DNA of 64,000 nucleotides from Bacillota bacterium (GCA_023454175.1 JAEXRW010000008.1:62001-126000), one strand, 5' to 3'. Shown: positions 8,513 through 17,089, counted from the first letter of the stretch. Notes: generated by a model not told the origin, from the sequence alone. Program-made: numbers and translations.

Positions 8513-10129
8513 TCAGGCTTGCAGGTTGCGGTATTCCCTCGGCGATATGCCCGTGGTTTTTTTGAAGCTGAAGCTGAAATAGTTCGGGTCTGTATAGCCC
8601 ACGCGCTCTGCGACTTCCCGCAGTTTCATGTCGGTCATGCGCAGGAGTTCCTTTGCCGCCTGCATGCGGAAAAGGTGCAGGCTGTTGCGGAATGTATCGT
8701 TGGTTTCCTTTTTGAAAATGGAGCAGAAATAGCTTTGGCTTATATGGATATGCCGGCATACCGTTTCGATATCCGTATCGGGTTCTGCATAATGCTCGCG
8801 GATATACTGGATGGCCTTTTTCACCATCATTTTATTGATATCCTGTCTCTTGCTCGCCGCTTCCTCCACTATCGTGGCGCAGGTTTGCTTGACCCACTGT
8901 TTCACCCCGGGAAGGTTTGTAATCGTCATCATCTGCCGGAATGGACTTGGATTGCTGTCCATGAGCGCTGCAGTATCCACCCCCAGGTCCTTTGCCGTTT
9001 TCAATATGGCCGTCACCACTTCAAAGATATAGGGGATATACCCGTTGTCCGTGGAATGGCAGCACAAGGCGTCGGCAAACAGGGTATCGATCTGTGTATC
9101 GACTTCCGTCTGCACTGCAGAACGGATGCTGTGGATGAGTCCCTGCAGCACATTTTCCCCGGGCAGGTCCTTGGGTGGGTTTGCAGGTTCCATATCCAGT
9201 ATGTATATGACCCTGTCGCCGCCCAGCAGCATTTTATAATTGCACGCGGTGATCGCCGAATGATAGGAATCTTTGATGCCGTCTGTTTTCCCGCAGCAAT
9301 ATCCGGCTCCGATTGTGACGGTGAATCTGAGATACTTCTTGATGCTCTGGCCGATTTCCTCAAATGTCTGCAGGGTCTCCCGCGTCAGGGTCTCCTCGTT
9401 TTCCCCCAGGCTGATCAGTATCACGTTGTCGCCGTATAAAAAGGTGATCCCCCTTTGGTGTACCTCCATGATTTCATTTGCGATATTATAGATGGCAAAC
9501 TGCATCAGTTCCTTCTGTTCCGTCTCAAACGCAGTCTCGGCATTTGGCTCGTGTTCGTCGTCTGCCATGATGATCCCTATCATGCAGCTTTTCCCCATGA
9601 GCGTCTCCATGCCGTAAGCCCTGGATTTCTGTTCGATATTGCCCGCAGACAGCCTGCCGTTGAGCAGCAGGGAAAGGAACTTTTCCCGCAATACAGGCAG
9701 GTTGTTTTCAAACTCCCTTCGCAGGAAATTGATATCCTCCCGCTGGCTGGCCGCATCATCCATGGCGTTTTTGAGCCTTTTGAGCAAACCCGTGAGTTCT
9801 TCGCTGGTGATGGGTTTGAGGATATACTCCGCCGCGCTGAGGCTTACGGCTTTCTGCGCATATTCAAATTCATCATAGGCTGTGAGGAAAACAACGATGG
9901 GCTTTGGGTATCGGGTATTGAGCGTTTCGAGCAGTTCCAGCCCGTTGATATAGGGCATATTGATGTCTGTTATGATGACATCCGGCATCTCCGCTTCGTA
10001 CAATTCGAGCGCTTCTTTTCCGTTTTCCGCTTCTCCGATCACGGTAAAACCGTATTCTTCCCATGAGATTCTTTCGATGATCCCTTTGCGTACATCGTCT
10101 TCATCATCGGCTACGATTATCTTGTACAT
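8513..10129 (-). CDS. YesN-type response regulator with AraC DNA-binding domain
   Basis: A 538-residue protein. The N-terminal receiver domain has the acidic pair (VADDEDD), the phosphoacceptor Asp in MPDVIITDINMP and the Lys in YILKPIT. A central region of about 270 residues has no clear motif. The C-terminal AraC/XylS domain has two helix-turn-helix units (HIHISQSYFCSIFKKET and VGYTDPNYFSFSFKKTTG). The start at 10129 is set by AAAGGAG 6 bases upstream. As first gene of the unit regulator-kinase-lipoprotein, it is expected to activate the importer operon downstream. Confidence 0.9.
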   Translation of the reverse strand: MYKIIVADDEDDVRKGIIERISWEEYGFTVIGEAENGKEALELYEAEMPDVIITDINMPYINGLELLETLNTRYPKPIVVFLTAYDEFEYAQKAVSLSAAEYILKPITSEELTGLLKRLKNAMDDAASQREDINFLRREFENNLPVLREKFLSLLLNGRLSAGNIEQKSRAYGMETLMGKSCMIGIIMADDEHEPNAETAFETEQKELMQFAIYNIANEIMEVHQRGITFLYGDNVILISLGENEETLTRETLQTFEEIGQSIKKYLRFTVTIGAGYCCGKTDGIKDSYHSAITACNYKMLLGGDRVIYILDMEPANPPKDLPGENVLQGLIHSIRSAVQTEVDTQIDTLFADALCCHSTDNGYIPYIFEVVTAILKTAKDLGVDTAALMDSNPSPFRQMMTITNLPGVKQWVKQTCATIVEEAASKRQDINKMMVKKAIQYIREHYAEPDTDIETVCRHIHISQSYFCSIFKKETNDTFRNSLHLFRMQAAKELLRMTDMKLREVAERVGYTDPNYFSFSFKKTTGISPREYRNLQA

Positions 10130-10207
10130 GGTTTCTCCTTTGGTAATGCAAAAAAGGGTGGGAACTGTGCAAAGACAGGGATGGATACGATTTTGAATAT
10201 TATTGAT

Positions 10208-10236
10208 AATTATACCATAAACGGATGACTCATCCA
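10208..10236 (-). promoter_or_regulatory. Probable promoter of the regulator-kinase-lipoprotein unit
   Basis: On the minus strand TTGGAT (10236-10231) and a perfect TATAAT (10213-10208) are 17 bases apart, about 80 bases upstream of the YesN start. The rest of the 341-base gap 10130-10470 holds only this promoter and the terminator at 10336-10380. Confidence 0.55.
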
Positions 10237-10335
10237 ATAATACTTTTGGATACGTATTATATAAATGATTTGTCAGGCATGAATACTTATTGCATATTTA
10301 CCGTTCGCCTTGAACAACCATTGAGCCATTCAGCT

Positions 10336-10380
10336 AAAAAACAAAACTGGCGCCGCTTGAAAAACGACGCCGGTTTTGTT
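10336..10380 (-). terminator. Intrinsic terminator of the HAD phosphatase gene
   Basis: Arms 10341-10352 and 10368-10379 form a 12-bp stem with one G-T pair. On the minus strand it ends in TTTTGTTTTTT. It lies about 90 bases past the stop of the gene at 10471-11286. Confidence 0.85.
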
Positions 10381-10470
10381 ATGTAACGTTATCATGCAAT
10401 ATTGCTTAATTAATTCAACTGTATTGGGTTCAATTCATTTTCACAGGTTCTCCGGGTCGGTGGCAGCGGT

Positions 10471-11286
10471 TCAGCCCGCTTCGTGGACGGCACGTGCCAG
10501 TTCGCCGATATCCGCATAGATGAAGTGCGGCGGGGTGGGTGAGGCCGCGGCGTCTTCCCGGGTCGCCTCTCCTGTCAGTACCAGGATGCCCGTTGCGCCG
10601 TGGTCGTACGCCATCCGGATGTCGGTATACAGCCTGTCCCCCACCACGGCCATCCGGTCAAATGGCAGGCCCGTCAATGCCGCTGCCATCTCCAGCATCG
10701 TTTTCCCCGGTTTCCCTGCATGGTAAAGCGGCTTCACGCCCGTGGTTTTTTCGATTACCTCCGTGATCAGGCCGCAGTCCGGGATAAAGGCGCCTCCCGG
10801 CACGGGGCAGCGCAGGTCGCTGCTGGTTGAAACGTACGGGATACCGGCGCAGACCAGCCTGGATGCCGCAGCCAGCTTCTCATACGTCAGCGTATCGTCA
10901 AAGGCGATGGTGACCAGGTCCACATCCGCGTCCGGCTTCCTGTGGACTGTGAAACCCGCCTTCTCCATCTCCCCTTCAAAGGTGGGCGTGCCGATGGAGT
11001 ACACGTGCGCGCCCGGCTTTTGCCTTTTCAATAAGTGGATCAGCGCATCTCCCGATGTCAGTACGTTGTCCTCGGTGAGCGTCACGCCCAGGGCCGTGAA
11101 TTTATGCACGTATTGCGCCTTCGTCATGGTCGAATTGTTGGTCGCAAAAAGAAACCGCTTGTTTTGCTTTTGGATCTCGCCGAAAAAGTCCAGGGCGCCG
11201 TTGAGCAGCCTCTCCCCCAGGTTGACCGTCCCGTCCAGGTCCAGTAGGTAACACGATATTTTTGAAAGGTTTTCAGTCTTTTTCAT
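10471..11286 (-). CDS. HAD-superfamily phosphatase, NagD/PGP (class IIA) type
   Basis: A 271-residue protein. The nucleophile motif is CYLLDLDGTVNLG near the N-terminus, followed by the Class IIA cap region and TNNST. The late metal-binding motif is VVGDRLYTDIRMAYDHGA with GILVLTGEAT. This is the family of NagD, AraL and 4-nitrophenylphosphatase-like enzymes, which dephosphorylate sugar phosphates, nucleotides or damaged metabolites. The start at 11286 has GGAG upstream. The gene stands alone with its own terminator at 10336-10380. The substrate cannot be told from sequence. Confidence 0.88.
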   Translation of the reverse strand: MKKTENLSKISCYLLDLDGTVNLGERLLNGALDFFGEIQKQNKRFLFATNNSTMTKAQYVHKFTALGVTLTEDNVLTSGDALIHLLKRQKPGAHVYSIGTPTFEGEMEKAGFTVHRKPDADVDLVTIAFDDTLTYEKLAAASRLVCAGIPYVSTSSDLRCPVPGGAFIPDCGLITEVIEKTTGVKPLYHAGKPGKTMLEMAAALTGLPFDRMAVVGDRLYTDIRMAYDHGATGILVLTGEATREDAAASPTPPHFIYADIGELARAVHEAG

Positions 11287-11464
11287 AAAGGCTCCCTTTA
11301 ATACAAAAATGAATGGTTTCACAGCATCATAGCATGCCTGCTGCGTAGCCTGCAAGATGTCGGTTCTGAAGCATGTCGGTTGCGCCGTCTAATATTTTCC
11401 ATTCTGACGTGTGCATAGGTTGGGGTTTTTTGGGGCATACATCATTGAAGGAGGTGATTATGAA

Positions 11465-11701
11465 ATGAAAAAAGTCTTTGTCCTGGCAATGATTGTCCTG
11501 ATGATTGTGGCAGTTCTGGCACTGACAGCATGCGGACCGCCGGCAGGATCGGCATCACCGAGTGCATCTACTACGCCCATGGTATCGCCCGCAATGTCCC
11601 CGCTGGTCTCCCCCGGTATGTCCCCGGCGGCCAGCATGAGTCCGGGCACTTCCCCTGCGGCGTCGTTGGGCATGTCCGCATCACCGGCCGCCTCCAAATA
11701 G
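11465..11701 (+). CDS. Small Ser/Pro/Met/Ala-rich lipoprotein
   Basis: A 78-residue protein behind a strong GGAGGTGATT site. It has a lipoprotein signal (KK, 17 hydrophobic residues, lipobox ALTAC, Cys23). The remaining 55 residues are low complexity, built of repeating Ser-Pro-x-Met-Ser-Pro-type units with no predicted globular domain. It is followed by its own terminator. It probably sits on the outer face of the membrane; the function is unknown. The composition resembles a disordered spacer. Confidence 0.7.
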   Translation: MKKVFVLAMIVLMIVAVLALTACGPPAGSASPSASTTPMVSPAMSPLVSPGMSPAASMSPGTSPAASLGMSASPAASK

Positions 11702-11754
11702 CGCCGGTACTGTTCGGAGCCGGGTAAATGCAGACCATAGCAATGCATTGCGAA

Positions 11755-11786
11755 AGGGAATGGATCTCACTCCATTCTCTTGTTTT
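11755..11786 (+). terminator. Intrinsic terminator of the small lipoprotein gene
   Basis: Arms 11755-11764 and 11771-11780 pair over 10 bp (one G-T), with loop TCTCAC and then TTGTTTTATC. Confidence 0.7.
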
Positions 11787-11825
11787 ATCAAAATGATAGC
11801 TGAATAGTGCTGATGTATTCAATTT

Positions 11826-12479
11826 TTAAAAAAGCGAATAGACGCATATGGTTGCCACGAGGATCATCGTTCCCAGTATCGCGCCCCATTCCATCATCGG
11901 GATATACCACAGCTTTGGCCGTTCGCCTGTCATTGGTTCAAATACCTGCCTATTTTCCCTGATCCCCGGCAGGATCAGAAATACGGCATAAAGTGCCGCC
12001 ACGGCAAATGAACCTATGGCAAAAAACACCGGCAGCCTTTTCGTTTCATCCATGGCGATGGCCGCGCCCGTAGCGGCGAAGACCCCCGCGCCGATCATGA
12101 ATGTAAGGCATGCCCAGGTCATGTGCATCCGCAGCCGGTTCATGGGTACGAATCCCACCATCATGCAGAATACGGCCATCAGCAGCCCCAGCGCCGCCAC
12201 GCTCCACCCCGCGGCGGAGCCGAAAAACCGCCCGAACTGCACAAAAAAGCATGCCATCAGCACGCCGGTAAAGACCAGGAAGCCGTTGAATACCTTTGCA
12301 TGCCGGGAAACGCCCGTTTCCCCCAATTCGGAAATGAAATGGTTGAATGTATGGTAGCGCTGCCCCGCCCGTCCCCTGTAAGTCAACGCCGGCGGCAGGC
12401 ATGCCATGGTGAAAGAGAGGAACGCTCCCAGCCCCCAGTACGGGTACAGGTCGGGTGATGAGATGTCAAAAGGATCCAT
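11826..12479 (-). CDS. DUF998-type membrane protein
   Basis: A 217-residue integral membrane protein with six hydrophobic segments. The region NHFISELGETGVSRHAKVFNGFLVFTG is split as the DUF998 family has it: an S-LGE segment followed by an N-G motif and a membrane helix. No catalytic residues are recognised. It is separated from its neighbours by more than 100 bases on each side, so no operon partner helps assign a role. The ribosome site is weak, so the exact start is less certain than the family. Confidence 0.65.
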   Translation of the reverse strand: MDPFDISSPDLYPYWGLGAFLSFTMACLPPALTYRGRAGQRYHTFNHFISELGETGVSRHAKVFNGFLVFTGVLMACFFVQFGRFFGSAAGWSVAALGLLMAVFCMMVGFVPMNRLRMHMTWACLTFMIGAGVFAATGAAIAMDETKRLPVFFAIGSFAVAALYAVFLILPGIRENRQVFEPMTGERPKLWYIPMMEWGAILGTMILVATICVYSLF

Positions 12480-12598
12480 TCAGGGCCACCGTCCTCGATA
12501 TACAAATGCATTCCACGGGTTTTCGTCGTCCATTATCAGATGATATAAATACTATTCCCGCGCATCACCTGTATAGCGCCGCAAAATGCATCCGGGCA

Positions 12599-13879
12599 TC
12601 ACTTTTTCGGTTTTCTGCTGGCGGTTGGATTTGGCTCCGATTGGTCCGGGGTTGCGGGCGGTCCGTTGTAGAAATACTGGTATATGGATTCATCCGTCTT
12701 TTCCCCCGCGCCGCTTGCAGGGTCGAAGCGGTAGAGTGTATAGGTCTCGTTCGTGCCGTCCCCGGTCTCCGTTCTCTGGGTCAGCATCCATGCAAAAGCA
12801 TAGGACCCTGAAAGGGTGATTGCGTTGTATTCGATGTCTCCATAGCCGGTGAAGGGGACCTTGCTTTCGCCCAGCTGCCGGTTTTCCCCCGTATTGAGGT
12901 CATACTGGTACAGGTGGTATATCACCTGCCCGCCCAGTTCTTCGGGGATCTCCCTGCTGGTATAATAGATCATGCCGGCAAACATCGTGAATCCGGTGAT
13001 ATTGAAGTTTTTATCCACCGAAAAGATCCTTTCGGCTGTGCCGCTCGCGATATCCAGCCTGCACATGCTGAGGTTCTCTCCTGAGCCGTTTTCCCCCGGG
13101 ACATGTGCGATGTAATACAATGAGTCGGCATAGATGTGTATCTGGCCGAAAGCATCCGGGTTTTCCTTGTCCCAGTAATAGGTGCCGCTCGCTTTGCCCT
13201 CGTCCTCAGGCAGGGTCGCGTCCAGTTCCAGCCTGGTTCCGTCCTTTTTGAAAAGCACGATCTTGTTCTGGTCCGTCAGGATGGCTGTATATTGGGGGGA
13301 AACGGCCATGTCCACAGGCTCCCTGTCCAGCAGCTCCTTCCGGCTGTTCCCGTTCAACGGCTGGGAATAAAGCTTTCCGCCGTCCGTCAGGTAGATGGTT
13401 CCCTGTGCCAGCAGGATGGTCTTGGCTGCGGTTATCCGGGTCGCCGCTCCGGTTGCTTCATCATAGCCGCATAGCTCCTCGGTGGTGGGGTTCTTGTAGA
13501 GCGTGAAAAAGAGCTTGCCCCCATCCAGGAAAAGGTTGATGCAGTGTTCTGCGGGGTAATATGCATCGCTGGTGACGAGCGTTTTGATCTCTTTGGTGGA
13601 GAGGTCCATCCGCTGGATGTCCCACGCCTGCATCTCCCCGCCGTACCTGCGGTAATAGAGGTATTTGCCATCCGTCACCATCGTCCCGTAGGTGCTGCCG
13701 AAGCCGCATCGGTCCATGTATTCCCCTGTCGGAACGGTGGTGGATAAGCCCGGCGTAGGGGTATCGCTGGAAGCCGGGCTTTCCTGGCCCGTTGCCTGTG
13801 GTTTCGAGCATGCGGCGAGCAGCAGGATCAGGCATATGGCAAGGATGAAACATGTCGCTGTAATGAACGTTTTCTTCAT
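12599..13879 (-). CDS. Lipoprotein with predicted beta-propeller (DUF5050-like)
   Basis: A 426-residue protein with lipoprotein signal (KK start, lipobox LLAAC, Cys24) and a Ser/Pro/Thr linker. About eight repeats of strand-rich units follow, in which Tyr/Trp-containing segments such as YYRRYGGEM, LFFTLYKN, TIYLTDGGKLYSQ, LYYIAHVPG, IYYTSREI and LYRFDPASG recur every 40-50 residues. That pattern fits a propeller of the DUF5050/TolB-like kind, which usually serves ligand or protein binding at the cell surface. AAAGG stands ahead of the ATG. Nothing nearby names the partner. Confidence 0.65.
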   Translation of the reverse strand: MKKTFITATCFILAICLILLLAACSKPQATGQESPASSDTPTPGLSTTVPTGEYMDRCGFGSTYGTMVTDGKYLYYRRYGGEMQAWDIQRMDLSTKEIKTLVTSDAYYPAEHCINLFLDGGKLFFTLYKNPTTEELCGYDEATGAATRITAAKTILLAQGTIYLTDGGKLYSQPLNGNSRKELLDREPVDMAVSPQYTAILTDQNKIVLFKKDGTRLELDATLPEDEGKASGTYYWDKENPDAFGQIHIYADSLYYIAHVPGENGSGENLSMCRLDIASGTAERIFSVDKNFNITGFTMFAGMIYYTSREIPEELGGQVIYHLYQYDLNTGENRQLGESKVPFTGYGDIEYNAITLSGSYAFAWMLTQRTETGDGTNETYTLYRFDPASGAGEKTDESIYQYFYNGPPATPDQSEPNPTASRKPKK

Positions 13880-13966
13880 GGATCGGGACCTTTCTTCATT
13901 GTTCGTTGGATCGGATTCAGGTATCTAATTGTCTACAGGTATGGCCCATGTTTATTGCATCATAAA

Positions 13967-13986
13967 TAAGTCCTTTGCAGGACTTA
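13967..13986 (-). terminator. Possible terminator hairpin after the WYL regulator
   Basis: Arms 13967-13974 and 13979-13986 form an 8-bp stem (TAAGTCCT) with a 4-base loop. On the minus strand only a weak TTATTTATG tail follows, so this is tentative. Confidence 0.4.
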
Positions 13987-14048
13987 CTTTTACTTTACTC
14001 TTTCATATCTTGATTTTCAACTGTATGGATCCCGTCTGCCTGAATATA

Positions 14049-15047
14049 CTATTTCGCCCCGTATATGGAGGCCAGCGCCACCGCTTCCCGTGCGATCTCC
14101 TCGCGCAGCGAATCGGGGGAAAGCACCTCGGCCAGTGCGCCGTATTTGAGCACAAAGCTTTTGATCTCGGGGGACAGCGTCGTTACCTTGGTCAGGATGA
14201 CGGAGCCGTCCGGTTTCTCCTCCAGCTTGTCCGCCTTGTCCTTGTCGTATTCCTTCACCATTTTTGCAGCCTTGCCCGTGAAGCGGATCTTCAGTGTGAT
14301 CCGTTCCCCGCTCGCCATGATGCCGAAACGGTCGCGTGTGAGTTCCTCATAGAAGTTTTCCGGTTTGGTGAAGCGTTTGCCTGTATCCGAGAAGGACAGG
14401 ATGCGGGATACGCGCAGGTCGCGAACGGCGTTTCGCAGATGGCAAAAGCCGATCAGGTGGTAGCATCCTTCGTAGATCTCCAGTACATACGGGTCAAATT
14501 CCCGTTGCGTCACCTCGGAGGAGGAAAACGCCTGGTAATCGATCAGCAGCCGCTTCCCGTCCTTGACGGCCTCGCGCAGTTCGCTCAGCCGCTGCCTGTC
14601 GATATCCTCTTCTTCCAGCACCTTTTCCGGCCTCACCTTTAAAAGCTGGTCGAAGGCTTCCACATGCACGTTGCCCGAAGGGGATGCGCGCTTGATCAGT
14701 TCATCCAGCAGCCTGCAGGAGGCCGCGCCCAGGTCCAGCCCGCGGTAGGCCTTCATGATCTCACGCGTGAAGTACACGGCCATCACGTCGTTGATGCCCA
14801 GGCTCAGGTCTTTCAGCAGCACCTTGTCCGCGGTGAAATAGGTGGTCTTGCCCCGCGTGTCTTCGGAGATGAAATAGTAAAACGTCAGGTCCTCGATATC
14901 CCTGCGGATGGTCTTGCGGCTCACTTCGATGCCCATGTCGAGAAAACATTTTTCGATATCCTCCACGCACAGTCCGCTGGAACCGGAGTCCAGTGCCAGA
15001 AGACGCAGCAGGTAGATCTGCCGCTCCACCTGAGGTATGCTCGCCAT
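14049..15047 (-). CDS. WYL-domain transcriptional regulator
   Basis: A 332-residue regulator. The N-terminal winged helix-turn-helix (IPQVERQIYLLRLLAL ... EVSRKTIRRDIEDL) is of the HTH_11/DeoR kind. The central WYL domain has the segments LLIDYQAFSS, FDPYVLEIYEGCYHLIGFC and LRVSRILSF, and a WCX-type C-terminus follows. WYL proteins sense small ligands or nucleic acids and often respond to DNA damage or defence cues. I took the ATG at 15047; an upstream in-frame start at 15122 would add residues without family support. The small gene at 15277-15537 lies upstream in the same direction, 229 bases away; no obvious target gene is adjacent. Confidence 0.85.
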   Translation of the reverse strand: MASIPQVERQIYLLRLLALDSGSSGLCVEDIEKCFLDMGIEVSRKTIRRDIEDLTFYYFISEDTRGKTTYFTADKVLLKDLSLGINDVMAVYFTREIMKAYRGLDLGAASCRLLDELIKRASPSGNVHVEAFDQLLKVRPEKVLEEEDIDRQRLSELREAVKDGKRLLIDYQAFSSSEVTQREFDPYVLEIYEGCYHLIGFCHLRNAVRDLRVSRILSFSDTGKRFTKPENFYEELTRDRFGIMASGERITLKIRFTGKAAKMVKEYDKDKADKLEEKPDGSVILTKVTTLSPEIKSFVLKYGALAEVLSPDSLREEIAREAVALASIYGAK

Positions 15048-15211
15048 ATTTCTTTGCCCCCATATCAGATAAGGTCTGCTTTGTAATTCAAAAGGTGACA
15101 CGCCTGTTTTGGATTCTATCATAGATTTTCTTCCAAGGCAAAAAGAATTCTCCGAAACGTACCAAACGCACCATTTACTGTTAATTGCTTTTGGGCTTCA
15201 GTGAAATGTAT

Positions 15212-15245
15212 GGCGCCGGTATCCCTAAAGCAGGACGCCGGCGCC
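15212..15245 (-). terminator. GC-rich hairpin downstream of the small Cys protein
   Basis: Arms 15212-15219 and 15238-15245 are exact complements (GGCGCCGG/CCGGCGCC) with an 18-base loop. It lies 32 bases past the stop of the gene at 15277. There is no clear T tract, so it may be a terminator or only an mRNA 3' hairpin. Confidence 0.4.
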
Positions 15246-15276
15246 ACATCTCCTTATGAAATGCGCTGAAAAGCGC

Positions 15277-15537
15277 TTAAGATGCAGCAGTTGGACTGCT
15301 GCCGGTAACAGCTTTGCTGTTATCTGCATGATTGTTGTGCAGGATCTCCTCCACCACTTCGGGCGCTATCCCGTAGGCCATTTCAAACAAAAAGCCGTGG
15401 TCGCCCTTGATGGGCCTGTCGTGTATGGTACGCATTTCATACACGTCGTCGGGTATCCTGCGAAATGCGCTGCACCTTCTTCTCCCATCAAAATCGCGGA
15501 ACCTGCACATGCTGCACAGCGGAGGTAGTCTGCCCAT
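15277..15537 (-). CDS. Small conserved cysteine-containing protein
   Basis: An 86-residue protein with AAGAGGT before its ATG. The pattern CSMCRFRDFDGRRRCSAFRR, then IPDDVYEMR, HDRPIKGDHGFLFE, matches a small family common in bacteria. There a C-x2-C...C segment is followed by an IP-E/D motif, an H-x-P motif and GD-G. The cysteines suggest metal binding (zinc or an Fe-S cluster). The function is unknown to me. It runs divergently from the CCG-domain gene at 15730. Confidence 0.65.
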   Translation of the reverse strand: MGRLPPLCSMCRFRDFDGRRRCSAFRRIPDDVYEMRTIHDRPIKGDHGFLFEMAYGIAPEVVEEILHNNHADNSKAVTGSSPTAAS

Positions 15538-15669
15538 GATTACAACCTCTTTCCATGAATCTTGCCTTTGCTATAGATTATTGACACCGTATACGGGTTT
15601 TATAACTCGAGTGCGCGTACAAATGTAAACAGGATCATGATTCCGGAAGACAAAGAAGTATGCTGATAC

Positions 15670-15698
15670 ATGACCGGTATATGGTTATCTGGTATAAT
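15670..15698 (+). promoter_or_regulatory. Probable promoter of the CCG-domain gene
   Basis: ATGACC (15670-15675) and a perfect TATAAT (15693-15698) are separated by 17 bases. The start codon lies 31 bases after the -10. Confidence 0.6.
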
Positions 15699-15729
15699 CG
15701 GATGAGATGGTTTGTGGGAGGTTTGAAGG

Positions 15730-16380
15730 ATGAAGCGGGTGTTTGCGCCCGGGTGCGCGCTTTTGATATACAAGCCTGCGCTGGCAGGCAGGCTTTCGGA
15801 CTGGATAAGCAGCAATATTGGGCCTATGGAGCAGCATCTGACCTGCTGTCATCATGATCCCGGCCTTCCGCCCGGTACGCAGGTGGTGAATGTCTGCCCC
15901 GGCTGTGACCGCCGCTACCGGGAGCTGTACGAAGGGATCACGACCATATCGCTCTGGGATCTGCTCGCAGGCAGCGATTTCCCCTTCCCCGATTATCATG
16001 GCAGGAAGATGTCCATTTTGGATGCCTGCCCCACGCGGGACCAGCCCCGTGTGCATGATGCGGTGAGGGCTTTATGCACGAGGATGAATATTGAGGTTGT
16101 GGAGCCAAGGGATACGCGTACCCGTAGCGTCTGCTGCGGGGATAGCTTCTATGGTGTGCTCCCGGTTCATGAGGTGAAGGCGCAGATGAAAAAACGGGCG
16201 CTCTCAATGCCCGCGGAGGATGTCATCGTATACTGTGTTTCCTGCTGTAAGTCCATGCACATCGGCGGCAAGCGGCCGCGCTATCTGGTCGACCTGCTGT
16301 TCGATGAGCAGACGCTGCCCGGCACGTTTGAACCCGACGATTGGCACCGGGAACTGGATATATTCATTGCTACGCATTAA
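15730..16380 (+). CDS. CCG-domain protein, heterodisulfide-reductase subunit B-like Fe-S oxidoreductase
   Basis: A 216-residue protein with two CCG-type cysteine blocks. The first is LTCCHHDPG ... NVCPGC (36-60). The second is SVCCGDSFYG ... YCVSCCKSM (about 137-175). In HdrB, GlpC and LutA such blocks bind a non-cubane 4Fe-4S cluster or act in thiol/disulfide electron transfer. This protein is a stand-alone version without a ferredoxin domain. A near match of its last 15 codons recurs at 17042-17089 beyond an inserted AT-rich gene, so a second copy once lay downstream. Its redox partner is not in view. Confidence 0.72.
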   Translation: MKRVFAPGCALLIYKPALAGRLSDWISSNIGPMEQHLTCCHHDPGLPPGTQVVNVCPGCDRRYRELYEGITTISLWDLLAGSDFPFPDYHGRKMSILDACPTRDQPRVHDAVRALCTRMNIEVVEPRDTRTRSVCCGDSFYGVLPVHEVKAQMKKRALSMPAEDVIVYCVSCCKSMHIGGKRPRYLVDLLFDEQTLPGTFEPDDWHRELDIFIATH

Positions 16381-16388
16381 ATATTTGT

Positions 16389-16934
16389 CTATATAAACTT
16401 AAATTCCAAATCTTCAATACGCAAAAAGTATGGCCTTTGATGTGGGTCCGACGGTATTTTTTGTTCCATTATTTGTATTTCCACCAAATCAAAGCTTACT
16501 TTATACGCTTCCTCTTTTGCTAAACCTCCCGTTAAAAAATGAACACCGTCCCCAAACTCAGTAAATATAATTGTCTTCTTTGCCAATTCATCTTTGGATA
16601 ATACGCACCAATCATCGAAAAGCATTGCTTCAATAGGATAGGCCCGCGGGATGCATTGAATATAATGTTTCTGACCATTATACATGTAGTCATAGCCCAA
16701 TCGCTCTTTGGGATTGATATTGATTCCATATTTGTATTGAAAAGTCTCGTATACCATACGTTCGAATAAATGATCTATGATATTGTCCCAGGCATCATAA
16801 GCATAAGCTTGTATCTTAATTAAATAAGGGTATATTGCCTTGATAGCCTTATTGAAGTTCATTAATATTTCGGTATCGCTTAATTTGGCTACTTCCTCAT
16901 CTATTTCGTGTTCGAAATTTTTGCTGGTGTTCAT
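16389..16934 (-). CDS. AT-rich orphan gene of unknown function
   Basis: A 181-residue, acidic, soluble-looking protein with no signal peptide or membrane segment. I do not recognise a family. Its base composition is strikingly AT-rich against the GC-rich neighbours, and codons such as ATA, TTA and AAT are frequent. Both suggest recent arrival from another genome. An AAGGAGCG site stands before the ATG, so it is probably expressed. It sits convergent to the CCG-domain gene, whose stop is 8 bases from its own, and is followed on its far side by the remnant of a second CCG-type gene end. An immunity- or toxin-related protein is conceivable from the setting but is not supported by any motif. Confidence 0.7.
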   Translation of the reverse strand: MNTSKNFEHEIDEEVAKLSDTEILMNFNKAIKAIYPYLIKIQAYAYDAWDNIIDHLFERMVYETFQYKYGININPKERLGYDYMYNGQKHYIQCIPRAYPIEAMLFDDWCVLSKDELAKKTIIFTEFGDGVHFLTGGLAKEEAYKVSFDLVEIQIMEQKIPSDPHQRPYFLRIEDLEFKFI

Positions 16935-17041
16935 TTGAATCGCTCCTTTGCTATACTAAATTTGCTCTCTCTCCATTTTCTCCTTTATCATCTCTGATAC
17001 TTTTCGTTAAACGTGCAAAAAGAAGAGTATAAATACCAATT

Positions 17042-17089
17042 CCCGATGACTGGCACCGGGAACTCGATAATTTTATAGAGGCGCATTAA
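17042..17089 (+). pseudogene. 3' remnant of a second CCG-domain gene
   Basis: These 48 bases encode PDDWHRELDNFIEAH plus stop. The intact gene upstream ends in PDDWHRELDIFIATH plus stop. Eleven of the 48 bases differ, many of them silent, so this is the tail of a diverged paralogue rather than a fresh copy. An in-frame stop lies just upstream at 17030-17032, and no start or body is left. Confidence 0.75.
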
